Part shown: one piece after another, positions 16,220 to 24,319 of the stretch | Numbering within the stretch: position 1 is the first letter of the stretch | Layout of the letters: each line of letters opens with the position of its first letter | Assembly: GCA_004212155.1 (NCBI GenBank) | Contig: RXIG01000014.1 | Coordinates: 1 to 52,636 of the forward strand | DNA: 52,636 nucleotides | Reading direction: 5' to 3' | From: an archaeon | Lineage (GTDB): Archaea > Methanobacteriota_B > Thermococci > Methanofastidiosales > NM3 | Notes under the pieces: generated by a model | What the model was told of the DNA's origin: nothing | What the model saw: the letters and a program-made list of their open reading frames with translations, nothing else | Databases searched by the model: none | Translations under genes and position numbers: made by a program

Positions 16220-18457
16220 TCATCGCGCGTAGCGCTTGATGGCGGAGAGCAGTGTGGTAAAGGACGATGGATGGTATGCCGAAGGGACCTTGGTTCCGTC
16301 GATGTAGACGCCTGGCGTACGTTCATCCCACTGCGTGATCGTATACCGTAGCTTTCCTCCCGAATAGTGAGAGGCCAGGGCGATGATGTTGAGGATGTCC
16401 TCTGAGAGCTCTGAGTCCTTTTTTAGATACAGCTCGACCGTCGTTATGGGAAGCTCGCGAAGCTCGTTTATGAATTCGGACGCCTTCTTGGCGTAGAGGA
16501 GCGCGTTGCTCTTCGGGTGGTCGATAAAGAGCATGTGCTCATGGAGCGGTTTTCCGTAGTGCGCCCAGAGCGCACCCATTTCACAGCTTGCCATGAGCTC
16601 TCCCGGGGACGATGCGTAGAACATCCCGAAGTGGTAGGCGCGCTGCGACTCGAGCTCGAGTCCGCCGGTAAATCGCATGCATCCCTTGTTCCTGCAGTTC
16701 CTGCATCTCCCTGCAAAGCAAGACATGTAGATTTCCTGGTAGGTCTCCTGTACGGTTCGAAGGAACGTCAGGAGGCCGGACACGTCGTTGATCGAACCAG
16801 TGTAGACCTGTCCGTTGACAACGATGACAGGCGTGCGGGCATGCCCCTTGTAGACCTTGCTGAAATAGTCAGCTGCGGCCTCATCCTTGTAGATGTCGTA
16901 TCGCTCAAGCGAGTATCCCGCTGTTTCCTCGAGCCTGGCGAGGAGTCGGGGCATGTCCGTATACGACTTGTAGTATGCCTTTATTGACACGGCAATGGGC
17001 CAGGGACGTTCGTACGTTGGCTCCTGGGACGTCTCGGGCGCCTTTGAAGCCGGGATGCCCGTGGGCCTTGCAGGGCGCGGAGGCGCCATGCGGGGTGCCT
17101 CATACGACCCATACTCTTCCTCTTCTGCCTCATGGGGCACACGCTTGCCCCTGCGCACGACGTCAAACGACAGCGAAAGCGCCCCATCCCTGCTCTTGCA
17201 CGCCTCAACGCATTCGCCGCACAGTATGCAGTTCGTCTGTTCGTTCTTGATGGTGTTGACGACCTTCTTCACAGGGGTCGACATGTCACCAGTCTTGCTC
17301 AAAAACGCCACGGGGTCGAGCTCCATGGGGCATGCCTTCCTGCACAGTCCACAGTTTGAACAGCGATCGGGATCGAGGTGAAGGCGCAAAAGCGATATGT
17401 GATTGAAGTGACCCGCAAGGTGGCCAAGCGGGCAGAAGTACCTGCACCAGTAGCGCGATATCACGACGGCCAAGAGGATAAGCGATACGAATATGATGAT
17501 GCGCACGACGTAGAGGGGGTCGGGAAATACGTTGTGGATGACGCGGTAGGGAAACGCCGCTTCGAGGAGCCCCGCCGGACAGAGCTTGCAAAACCATGTG
17601 TCGACGAGCTTCCATGCGGTCACGATCATCGCGACAAAGACCGCCGACCTCGTGAAGTATGTAAGGATGCCTATATTGTCCTTGTGCCGGCGCACTGCCT
17701 CGTGTGGCATGCCTGCCTCATCCTTCTTGAATGGCGCGATGAAGACGCGCCGCAGCGCAGACGACGTGTGCTTGCGCGTGAACTTGACCTCCGTGACCTT
17801 GTCGATGACGTCATGTAGGAATCCAAATGGGCAAGCCCAACCGCAAAACGCCCTGCCCACCACCGTGTAGAGTGCAAAGAACGATCCGAATAGGTAGTAT
17901 GGCACATCGCCCATGATCACCCAGTTCTGGATAAGGCCTATTGGACATCCCGCGGTCGCCCACGGGCACGCGTAGCAATGGAGCCCCGGCGCTATGAGGT
18001 GTTTTGCCACAATGCCGAGCGCACCGAGATTGAACATGATAAGCGAGAACGTCTGGTAGAGCTTTCGCTTGTTTGAAAGCGAGCTTTTGAGTTTGAGTAT
18101 CGCATAGGAGAGCCCAATGATGATCACGAAGAGCCCGATCGTCTCCGGCATGACCGATAAGGGGTGAGGTAGCTCGCCGCCGCGCACCTCGTATCTGAAA
18201 AGGGTAATGCCATAGAGCGCGGTGGCGCTCAGAAATATGGTGATAAAGAAGATGGACTTTCTCGCAAGCAGATTCGATGCCCCAATGGTGAGCAGAAGCA
18301 GCCCGATATAGCCCATCGTGAGCGTGAGCGCAGAATAGCCCTTTGTCCCCAAAAGCCCCACCGAGATGGAAAGCAGGCTAAGCAAGAGTATGGCAAGCCC
18401 TATGGTGACCATAATCTTCCAGGCAATCGATTCCCTAGGTGCTCGTCGTTGTTCCAA
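16220..18457 (-). CDS. NapH-like membrane polyferredoxin fused to thioredoxin-like domains
   Basis: This 745-residue fusion has about eight membrane segments in residues 13-337. NapH/CcoG-type cysteine motifs follow: HCYACPW (160-165), AFCGWACPFG (203-212), FCKLCPAG (289-296) and WCRYFCPLG (337-345). Two [4Fe-4S] motifs sit at 366-376 (CSNCGLCRKAC) and 410-420 (CILCGECVEAC). A proline-rich linker (450-480) leads to two thioredoxin-like segments without CxxC, each with a cis-Pro-like TP followed by a G loop (TPVIVVNG at 542, TPGVYIDG at 714), flanking a cysteine knot (CFAGRCRNCRNKGC, 580-593). TTG 18457 is supported by GGTGAT five bases upstream. It is last in an operon with a thioredoxin-like protein and DUF116. 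Predicted role: moving electrons through the membrane to a thiol or similar acceptor (inference). Confidence 0.88.
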   Translation of the reverse strand: MEQRRAPRESIAWKIMVTIGLAILLLSLLSISVGLLGTKGYSALTLTMGYIGLLLLTIGASNLLARKSIFFITIFLSATALYGITLFRYEVRGGELPHPLSVMPETIGLFVIIIGLSYAILKLKSSLSNKRKLYQTFSLIMFNLGALGIVAKHLIAPGLHCYACPWATAGCPIGLIQNWVIMGDVPYYLFGSFFALYTVVGRAFCGWACPFGFLHDVIDKVTEVKFTRKHTSSALRRVFIAPFKKDEAGMPHEAVRRHKDNIGILTYFTRSAVFVAMIVTAWKLVDTWFCKLCPAGLLEAAFPYRVIHNVFPDPLYVVRIIIFVSLILLAVVISRYWCRYFCPLGHLAGHFNHISLLRLHLDPDRCSNCGLCRKACPMELDPVAFLSKTGDMSTPVKKVVNTIKNEQTNCILCGECVEACKSRDGALSLSFDVVRRGKRVPHEAEEEEYGSYEAPRMAPPRPARPTGIPASKAPETSQEPTYERPWPIAVSIKAYYKSYTDMPRLLARLEETAGYSLERYDIYKDEAAADYFSKVYKGHARTPVIVVNGQVYTGSINDVSGLLTFLRTVQETYQEIYMSCFAGRCRNCRNKGCMRFTGGLELESQRAYHFGMFYASSPGELMASCEMGALWAHYGKPLHEHMLFIDHPKSNALLYAKKASEFINELRELPITTVELYLKKDSELSEDILNIIALASHYSGGKLRYTITQWDERTPGVYIDGTKVPSAYHPSSFTTLLSAIKRYAR

Positions 18458-18977
18458 ACTTTATCACCATGTCAATGACCTGTACGATGTAGCGCATGTC
18501 GTTTGTGGGGTACCCTTCGAGGTACGATTCGTACAACCAGCTCTCATACTCGCCGTCGTCCTCGTCGGTAACGACCATCCATGGAACGCCTACATTCTCG
18601 GCCTGGGAATCATACCTCTCCGCAAGCTCTCTGAATCTTTCGACATCATCTTCGAACTTCACCTCCTCCACTGTGACCTTGTTGGTGAACTTCGCGAGCT
18701 CGTTGCACATGCTGATGACGCGAGGGCATGACTTGCACGTTTCCGTGGAGAAGATGTAGATGATGACGTCGTCGTTAAACGTCGTGTACTTCATGCGTGT
18801 GAAGTCGTCGATGGTAAGCTCATCGCTTGTCGTCCCGGTAAGGCCGAGGCAGGACAGGCATACCACCGATGAGATGTTCCTGCTCCTCGTCACGTCCTCG
18901 TTTTCCGGCAAGGTACCTACGTAGAGAAAAGCGATGCCCAACATGATAACCAGGTACGGAGCGAGTCGGCGCTTCAT
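18435..18977 (-). CDS. Membrane-anchored thioredoxin-like protein
   Basis: The 180 residues start with a basic stretch and one hydrophobic segment (MKRRLAPYLVIMLGIAFLYVG), so the rest probably lies outside the cytoplasm. A CLSC motif follows near residue 40, then a thioredoxin fold with active-site FSTETCKSCPRV and a later VGVPWMVVTD carrying the cis-Pro. ATG 18977 is set by GGTGA, five bases upstream; that GGTGA also contains the DUF116 stop. The gene overlaps the downstream NapH-like fusion by 23 bases, so the two are translationally linked. Likely a redox partner of that protein. Confidence 0.85.
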   Translation of the reverse strand: MKRRLAPYLVIMLGIAFLYVGTLPENEDVTRSRNISSVVCLSCLGLTGTTSDELTIDDFTRMKYTTFNDDVIIYIFSTETCKSCPRVISMCNELAKFTNKVTVEEVKFEDDVERFRELAERYDSQAENVGVPWMVVTDEDDGEYESWLYESYLEGYPTNDMRYIVQVIDMVIKFGTTTST

Positions 18978-18982
18978 ATGGT

Positions 18983-19645
18983 TCACCTTTGGTCTAGTCC
19001 CAAATAAAGCTTATCATATATTTTGTCCCATTTCACGCATGTCTCGATGCAACCGGTCGTATCAAGCAACACGCCCTGCACCGCTATGCCCGCGTGCTGA
19101 GCCGTCTGCATGCCCTCGAGAAGGTCGGTCGCGCATCCGACGCCCAGTACCGCTCGCGGGCGTTCGTTGGCTATGATGCGCCGCACGAACGTGCCGCCAG
19201 GCACGATGAAGACATGATAGCCCAGGGTTTCTGCCTGTTCCATGAACTGGTCTATCGTGCACTTGCCGCATCGCTGGCAGCTGATGCCGTCCTTGGCGGA
19301 AAGCTTTGCGGGGCAGTTGATCGAACGAAGGCATTGTGGGAGCACAACAAGCCGCTCGTCGACGCTCGTATCGGAAAATCTGCGCTTATGAATGTTGTTC
19401 TTGAGCGATACATCAAGCTCGTCGATAACAGAAGGCTCAAGTCGAAGGAGCTCAAAGACCTTCTTGAAAATAGGGTTGAACGTGTCTACGAGGAATGAGA
19501 GAAAGGACGGAAAGATGAACTTGCCAACGCGTAAGGACACCAAGAATTGCATGAGCCCTATCACGACAAGTATGAGGAGCACCAGAAAAAGGTATACGAC
19601 AATCTCGCCCACGAGTTGAAAGAATGATCCTGTGAAAGGGGACAT
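18983..19645 (-). CDS. DUF116 family protein with membrane anchor
   Basis: DUF116 proteins are of unknown function; they have an N-terminal membrane segment (here about residues 10-35) and a soluble part with many conserved cysteines. Visible here are LPQCLRSINCPAK, ISCQRCGKCTIDQF, GVGCATDLLEGM and LLDTTGCIETCVKW, patterns suggesting a metal or Fe-S site. ATG 19645 is used; GTG 19654 is possible. It leads the three-gene operon with the thioredoxin-like and NapH-like fusion genes, which points to a redox role. Confidence 0.86.
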   Translation of the reverse strand: MSPFTGSFFQLVGEIVVYLFLVLLILVVIGLMQFLVSLRVGKFIFPSFLSFLVDTFNPIFKKVFELLRLEPSVIDELDVSLKNNIHKRRFSDTSVDERLVVLPQCLRSINCPAKLSAKDGISCQRCGKCTIDQFMEQAETLGYHVFIVPGGTFVRRIIANERPRAVLGVGCATDLLEGMQTAQHAGIAVQGVLLDTTGCIETCVKWDKIYDKLYLGLDQR

Positions 19646-19680
19646 GGCATTCACTATGCATATGAGGGCGATTTAGTAGA

Positions 19681-19690
19681 TACTTAAATG
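19681..19690 (-). promoter_or_regulatory. TATA-like box of the DUF116 operon
   Basis: The minus strand reads CATTTAAGTA, about 40 bases before ATG 19645. It lies next to the left end of the degenerate IS element. Confidence 0.45.
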
Positions 19691-19706
19691 TTTCTAACCG
19701 TGTGGA

Positions 19707-20075
19707 TTTGCACATAAAGACAACTTTGAACATGCGGGCCCTGTCGACTGAACATAAAGTTTCTATCCTTCTTTCCCCACTTGTTATACGCTATCCCTTA
19801 CCTATCTTCTTTATGCGTTCTCATCACAGTAACTGTCTTGCACGCGTATCGAACGCGCCAGTTGGCGCTGCGAGGCGGTGCGTCAGCTGGGTCCTGTTTG
19901 TCGCCGGAGACGGCAGCGTTGTCAACGCTGACGTGAACGCTGCATACAACATAATACGAAAAGCATTCCCCGATGCATTAGCGAAGGGAATAGAGGATGC
20001 CAGCTTGCATCCGGCATGCATGCCGCTTGGCACTGCGTGCGAATGCACATGAGAAGAGACGATTTTATGTGCAAA
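19707..20075 (+). mobile_element. Internally deleted IS605/TnpB-type element (non-autonomous relic)
   Basis: About 369 bases bounded by a perfect 12-base inverted repeat (TTTGCACATAAA at 19707-19718 and its complement at 20064-20075). The first 165 bases are closely similar to 52390-52553 at the right edge of the window, including a long shared run around 19784-19818. The left part keeps the TnpB start, the right part keeps its C-terminus, and about a kilobase between is missing. The join falls near 19872-19890. Confidence 0.8.
19838..20052 (+). pseudogene. tnpB: TnpB remnant: N-terminal start joined out of frame to the C-terminus
   Basis: From TTG 19838 the sequence encodes LHAYRTRQLALR, matching VYAYRTRQVALR of the TnpB at 52522. 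From about 19890 a different frame encodes DGSVVNADVNAAYNIIRK and ends near GIEDASLHPACMPL, which is the RuvC-III end of IS605-family TnpB (N-A-D-x-N-A-A). The central RuvC and zinc-finger parts are deleted and the two ends are in different frames, so no nuclease can be made. Confidence 0.8.
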
Positions 20076-20127
20076 GCCACAAAACTTTATTAAGATGATA
20101 TAAACACCATCACACGGTGACAATCAC

Positions 20128-20361
20128 ATGGACTTGACCCAGGAAGAGATTGAAGAAACGGACAGGAAAAACATCAGGCTCGTCTTCGAGCGCACGGGCG
20201 TCTCTCCCTCAGAAGATGAGGTTGAAAAGACCAGGCTGGCAATGCTCAAGGCAATAGCGCTCAAGCAGATCGCGGCAAACGCACTTGTCGAAGACGATGC
20301 AGAGAACCAAGAGATGCTTATAGCCACCTACACGTCTGCGTTATGTTCGCTCCTTAAGTGA
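20128..20361 (+). CDS. Small helical protein of unknown function
   Basis: A 77-residue, mostly helical and acidic protein (MDLTQEEIEETDRKNIRLVF...). No family is recognised. GGTGA at 20116-20120 is seven bases before the ATG and a TATA-like AACTTTATTAA lies near 20082-20092, just outside the IS relic, so it looks expressed. Its stop overlaps the 5' region of the polysaccharide deacetylase gene. Confidence 0.72.
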   Translation: MDLTQEEIEETDRKNIRLVFERTGVSPSEDEVEKTRLAMLKAIALKQIAANALVEDDAENQEMLIATYTSALCSLLK

Positions 20362-20366
20362 AGGCG

Positions 20367-21482
20367 ATGAGAAATCGTTATAAGCTCCTTGCGCTACTTC
20401 TCGTAGTCATAATAGCGTTCTCTTTTTATACTTTTAATCTCCAACGATACATGGCTCCCCTTTCCGCATTTGGCAATCCTGTCGAAGAGGACCATGACCT
20501 CTTCACTGTCAACATGTGGCCCAACGGGATGTCGGGTGCATGTATGGTCACGCTCGATGACATATCCTCAGGGACATCCCCTTCAGACATGTGGCTTGTC
20601 GATTCCATCCTTCAGGAATATGGTGCCCACGCGACGTTTTTCGTTATACCAGCACATGGTGGGGAATCGAATGCCATCGCTGACAACGATGATGTCACCG
20701 ATGCGCTCAGGCAACTTGTTGATAAAGGCCACGAGGTTGCGTTGCACGGCTATTCGCATACGCCCCCAAAGGAGTTGCGTGGATTGAACAAGGAAGAACA
20801 GGCCAGCCTCATAACTGCCGGCAAGGAGATGCTCATTAATTCCATAGGGCCCGTATACGGATTCAGGGCGCCTTCTTTCTGGGACAACACGTCGACACAG
20901 GTCGTGCTGGCTGAAGAGGGATTCGAGTACAACGCTGGCGCCAGCCTGTTCAACGTATATCCTTATCAACCAAAGGACCTGTTCGACCCATTTTTCGGTG
21001 ATGTCATTGACATCATCGAAGTGCCGTGCTTTCCAATAGACTATCTGGCGCACGTTACGTCGGTATCTTACAGTGAGGACCTCTACAAACTCGAGGCCCG
21101 ATTTGAGGGGTGCCATAGCAAAGGCACGCCTTTTGTGCTTTTTACCCACCTCCCTGCATTAATGGAGGTGGACTCGCACACACGCCGTCACGAAGGCTTG
21201 CTACTCCTTGATTCGTTCCTTGGATATGCCGAAGAGCAGAACGTGTGGATGCCGTCCATGATAGAATTTGTACGATGGTGGGAGTTCATTACCCAGGCAA
21301 AGATTGATTACCATATGTCGTCAAACAATCTCGTCATATCAGTGATATCGGAGGATGTCATTGAGGGATTAACGTTCAATCTTGCCCTCCCTCCGGACAT
21401 CAACGACGTGTCAGTCTATGTGAACAACGAACTCGTCTTCACACAACAGGATATCGATAGCGATGCGAGGATTATCCTTTAA
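20367..21482 (+). CDS. Membrane-anchored polysaccharide deacetylase (NodB-type)
   Basis: An N-terminal membrane segment (YKLLALLLVVIIAFSFYTF) places the enzyme outside the cell. The NodB fold shows the catalytic Asp pair in MVTLDDISSG, YGAHATFFVIPAHGG, the metal-binding HGYSH (two His) and GFRAPSFWDN. It probably removes acetyl groups from surface polysaccharide. A short beta-rich C-terminal domain follows (about residues 310-370). ATG 20367 is chosen because GTGA lies five bases upstream; GTG 20358 is possible. It is convergent with cca, overlapping by four bases. Confidence 0.87.
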   Translation: MRNRYKLLALLLVVIIAFSFYTFNLQRYMAPLSAFGNPVEEDHDLFTVNMWPNGMSGACMVTLDDISSGTSPSDMWLVDSILQEYGAHATFFVIPAHGGESNAIADNDDVTDALRQLVDKGHEVALHGYSHTPPKELRGLNKEEQASLITAGKEMLINSIGPVYGFRAPSFWDNTSTQVVLAEEGFEYNAGASLFNVYPYQPKDLFDPFFGDVIDIIEVPCFPIDYLAHVTSVSYSEDLYKLEARFEGCHSKGTPFVLFTHLPALMEVDSHTRRHEGLLLLDSFLGYAEEQNVWMPSMIEFVRWWEFITQAKIDYHMSSNNLVISVISEDVIEGLTFNLALPPDINDVSVYVNNELVFTQQDIDSDARIIL

Positions 21483-22720
21483 AAGAAGATTATCTCTTTT
21501 TCTATTGCGTTTACCGCTTCTTGGTCCTTCAAGATCCTGATGGATGCGCGTTTGAGCGATGAACCCAGCCCGCGTTGTGAAACGATGATGTCATTGATGA
21601 GATCATCGATGGAGACGTACTTCCGCTCACGAATGGTGTAGAGTACATCCTGTTCGACAAATACGTCCGGATGCTTCTGTTTGAACTTTTCCGCATGAGC
21701 ATATTTTTCCACCGGTGGACCTCGGTGTTTTTCCTTCTCCGGAAGCTGGCCGATCTCTATGTCGAGCATGACGCCCTTTGAGAAGACGCCGTGGCGAAAG
21801 AGGGTAAATCCATTGTCCCCACATTCCTTCACGACGTGCTCCACGAATTTGCGTGCCTGAGCGTAAAAGACCTCTTCGATGACATCAATGTCAAAAATGA
21901 TGACTACAAACGTCCCCGCATCGACAGGTTGGTACCCTGGCCTTGGCCCAGAAAACATCCGCACGTCTTTTGTTTCTGATACCGTGCGTGCCGCTTCGAT
22001 AAACCGTGAGAAGGTGGAAAGCGACACTGCGGAGGCCACATTCCTTGTAGGGTCTACAGGGTCTACGACGACCAACGGGTCTTCAAAGCCCTTCCCGTTT
22101 CCGTTCATGTCGATGATAACACCCCGCTCCCACTGAATGGCGTGAGCAAGAAGATTGGCAAAGGAATTGTACTTTATTATAAGCAGTTCGCAGAGATATC
22201 CCGAAAAACCATTCGCTCGAGAGTCAGCACCATAGAGCTTTTGGGCCTTGAGGAATTTTTTGAGAAGGCGTACATCATCCCTTTGAGAATCGTTCAGGTG
22301 TTCCATTACATATTCGAGATGGAAGGGGGTCCTGTCGACAGCGGATCGTATGTGCCTTCCAGAGGCGACCTTGTAGCATGGCACGATTTCCACGGGTAGA
22401 CCCTCGATGTCACCAGACACATATGGGTGCTCTGCATACGCTATCTTGTAGGAAGACCCAAAATGATTGAACGTAGACTTGCCTATCCGGAGTCCTTCAC
22501 GCTCAAGGAGCTCTTTGGGAAGGGATGGGTCAAAGAAGACGAATATGTCTAGGTCCATGTCCTCTTTTAGAAATGTATCCTTTGCTACCGAACCAACAAT
22601 AATCGATTCCTTACCAAAGGATTCCAATATATATGTCTTAATATGGTTGAACAGTTTTAGGGCGTTATCCCTTTCTCCTTCCTTTGGTCTGATTCGTTTA
22701 GTTATCTTGTCAAAGTTCAT
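21479..22720 (-). CDS. cca: CCA-adding enzyme, archaeal class I tRNA nucleotidyltransferase
   Basis: Adds or repairs the 3' CCA of tRNA without a template. The 413 residues carry the class I nucleotidyltransferase motif GSVAKDTFLKEDMDLDIFVFF and the VEIVPCYKV region with the third carboxylate, then NGFSGYLCELLI. It is the last gene of a PRT-thpR-cca operon with ATGA overlaps, a sensible pairing since ThpR-family enzymes also act on RNA ends. GC content is lower than that of neighbours to the left. Confidence 0.95.
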   Translation of the reverse strand: MNFDKITKRIRPKEGERDNALKLFNHIKTYILESFGKESIIVGSVAKDTFLKEDMDLDIFVFFDPSLPKELLEREGLRIGKSTFNHFGSSYKIAYAEHPYVSGDIEGLPVEIVPCYKVASGRHIRSAVDRTPFHLEYVMEHLNDSQRDDVRLLKKFLKAQKLYGADSRANGFSGYLCELLIIKYNSFANLLAHAIQWERGVIIDMNGNGKGFEDPLVVVDPVDPTRNVASAVSLSTFSRFIEAARTVSETKDVRMFSGPRPGYQPVDAGTFVVIIFDIDVIEEVFYAQARKFVEHVVKECGDNGFTLFRHGVFSKGVMLDIEIGQLPEKEKHRGPPVEKYAHAEKFKQKHPDVFVEQDVLYTIRERKYVSIDDLINDIIVSQRGLGSSLKRASIRILKDQEAVNAIEKEIIFF

Positions 22721-23268
22721 AGGAAGAAATCCTTGACGGTTGAGTATATTGGCCCTTTCGGAGTAAGGGTGCTTTTGACAAGGCTAAATGATGTTACATC
22801 CTGGGTGCCTATTTCTATATCGTTCAATGATTTGATGATGTCATTGACATCCTTTTTTTCGTATACGGACTTGACGCGCGCGAACGTGATGTGTGCCTTG
22901 TATGGTTTCTGTTCCTTTTTGATACCCAATGTTGCCAAATGATCATCGATAGATTGAGCCAATTCTTCGATTTTTGGTTCATTGGCACCCACCCATATGA
23001 TTTTAGGGGCAAAAGAGTGAGGAAAAGCCCCCACACCATATATATGTAGAGAAAATGGTCCAATGTCATCATGTGAGTGTTTCAATGATTTGATGATGTC
23101 ATTGATGTCATCGTCTCTCTTTTCACCGATAAACTTCAGAGTGATGTGAATGTTATCTTTTGGAACAAACTTTGCCTTGATAACATTTTCTGGAAACTTC
23201 TCATAGAGCTCTGTGATTTTTTCTTTTATTTTCTCATCAAGAGTTATGGCTACGAAAAGCCTTGTCAT
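22717..23268 (-). CDS. thpR: RNA 2',3'-cyclic phosphodiesterase (LigT/ThpR family)
   Basis: 2H phosphoesterase that opens 2',3'-cyclic phosphates on RNA. The 183 residues contain both catalytic motifs, HITLKFIG and HITFARV. Both ends overlap neighbours by ATGA. Two segments, one after each 2H motif, encode the same peptide NDIIKSL and are 25 bases identical at DNA level (22823-22847 and 23081-23105), unusual in a single-domain protein of this size. Confidence 0.93.
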   Translation of the reverse strand: MTRLFVAITLDEKIKEKITELYEKFPENVIKAKFVPKDNIHITLKFIGEKRDDDINDIIKSLKHSHDDIGPFSLHIYGVGAFPHSFAPKIIWVGANEPKIEELAQSIDDHLATLGIKKEQKPYKAHITFARVKSVYEKKDVNDIIKSLNDIEIGTQDVTSFSLVKSTLTPKGPIYSTVKDFFL

Positions 23269-23741
23269 ACAATATCTCCATTACCCTTGCTTATAGGCAT
23301 CTTTTCCCAGGGAAAAATGATCCACTTGTCAGTTTCAAAAACATAGTAATCTGGATCAATGATGCTTTTTGGTTTCTTAGCAATAACAGCTATCTTAATC
23401 GATTTGGCTTTTTTCTCAATAATATGTTTTTTTATTGCTACAAGCGTTTTACCAGTATCAGCAACATCATCGATTATTAAAACATTCATATTTTCTATGT
23501 TTTCAGTTAAAGGAGCTGTAATTTCTGGTTTTTCCATTCTTTTTTCAATGTCTGTGTAGAATTTGACATCTACTACACGCATAAGGATATTGTCTGAGAT
23601 ATGTGAAAGCCTGACGGCAGGCACTAATCCGCCCCTTGCGATTCCAACTATTATGTCGGGCCTGAACTCCTTTTCTATTTCATCTTTGAGAGTCCATATC
23701 GCTTCATCTACTTTTGCCCAATCCAAGTACTCCTTATCCAT
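23265..23741 (-). CDS. Purine-type phosphoribosyltransferase
   Basis: Type I phosphoribosyltransferase of the archaeal hypoxanthine/xanthine-guanine group: IIVGIARGGLVPAVRLSH near the N-terminus and the PRPP loop VLIIDDVADTGKTL. Likely in purine salvage; the exact base cannot be read off. ATG 23741 (MDKEYLDWAK) is preferred: the TATA-like TATTTAAATA at 23773-23784 would start transcription near 23753, downstream of the alternative ATG 23771. AT-rich codon use is shared with the following genes. First gene of the PRT-thpR-cca operon. Confidence 0.88.
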   Translation of the reverse strand: MDKEYLDWAKVDEAIWTLKDEIEKEFRPDIIVGIARGGLVPAVRLSHISDNILMRVVDVKFYTDIEKRMEKPEITAPLTENIENMNVLIIDDVADTGKTLVAIKKHIIEKKAKSIKIAVIAKKPKSIIDPDYYVFETDKWIIFPWEKMPISKGNGDIV

Positions 23742-23772
23742 GTCGTTCACATCGGATATTTTTGTTTTCATT

Positions 23773-23784
23773 ATTTAAATATTG
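23773..23784 (-). promoter_or_regulatory. TATA box of the PRT-thpR-cca operon
   Basis: AATATTTAAATA on the minus strand. It abuts ATG 23771 and therefore argues for the shorter start at 23741. Confidence 0.5.
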
Positions 23785-23857
23785 GTATAGGAACAAGTTT
23801 TTATATGCGTTGAGAGAAATATCATGTCAAGTAAAACGCCTTGACTGAGGGATTTTC

Positions 23858-24259
23858 ATGAAATACTCCTTTGAGTACATAGAAAAATGGATAGAAACTG
23901 ATTCTTTTGCTAATAAATTATTGAATATTAGTTATTTTTCTAAAATACAATTAAAAGATTATGTTTCATACATATGGAACAAGGAATTTGGAGATAATGT
24001 CACTCTTATAGAGCTTGCTGAACATCGAAATGTATCAAAACAGGCTATTTCTGACAACATACGACTTGCAAAGGACAATGTTGACAAGGCAATGGCCACC
24101 TTTATTTTGGGAGTTTACGCAAACCTTATCCCTCTAGAATCGATCATGATCTACATGGAATTATTGGAATTGTTAAGGGATGCAAAAGAAAGTGAAAGTG
24201 AATTGGCCTTTCAAAAAATGAGAAAAAAGATGATGATAATTTTGGATGAATTATTATGA
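23858..24259 (+). CDS. Helix-turn-helix DNA-binding protein
   Basis: The 133 residues contain a clear sigma-70-region-4/Tfx-like helix-turn-helix in the middle (VTLIELAEHRNVSKQAISDNIRLAKD, about residues 46-72) and a helical C-terminus. Probably a transcription factor; no ligand domain is seen. GAGG precedes the ATG and a TATA-like TTTTATATG lies near 23797-23805. Strongly AT-rich. Its TGA stop is the first part of a TGATGTCA repeat (24257-24264). Confidence 0.8.
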   Translation: MKYSFEYIEKWIETDSFANKLLNISYFSKIQLKDYVSYIWNKEFGDNVTLIELAEHRNVSKQAISDNIRLAKDNVDKAMATFILGVYANLIPLESIMIYMELLELLRDAKESESELAFQKMRKKMMIILDELL

Positions 24260-24318
24260 TGTCAATAACATCTTAATGATATCATTGATGTTATTGATAT
24301 CTTCGTCACATCACCGAT
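24257..24318. repeat. Cluster of degenerate TGATGTCA-type repeats between convergent genes
   Basis: The short gap between two DNA-binding-protein genes is almost entirely variants of TGATGTCA/TGACATCA (24257-24264 exact; then AATGATATCATTGATG, TTATTGATATC and CACATCACCGATGT). The unit resembles the clusters at 24967 and 25053-25107. It may be an operator, a terminator-like palindrome or an expanded microrepeat. Confidence 0.55.
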
Positions 24319-24319
24319 G

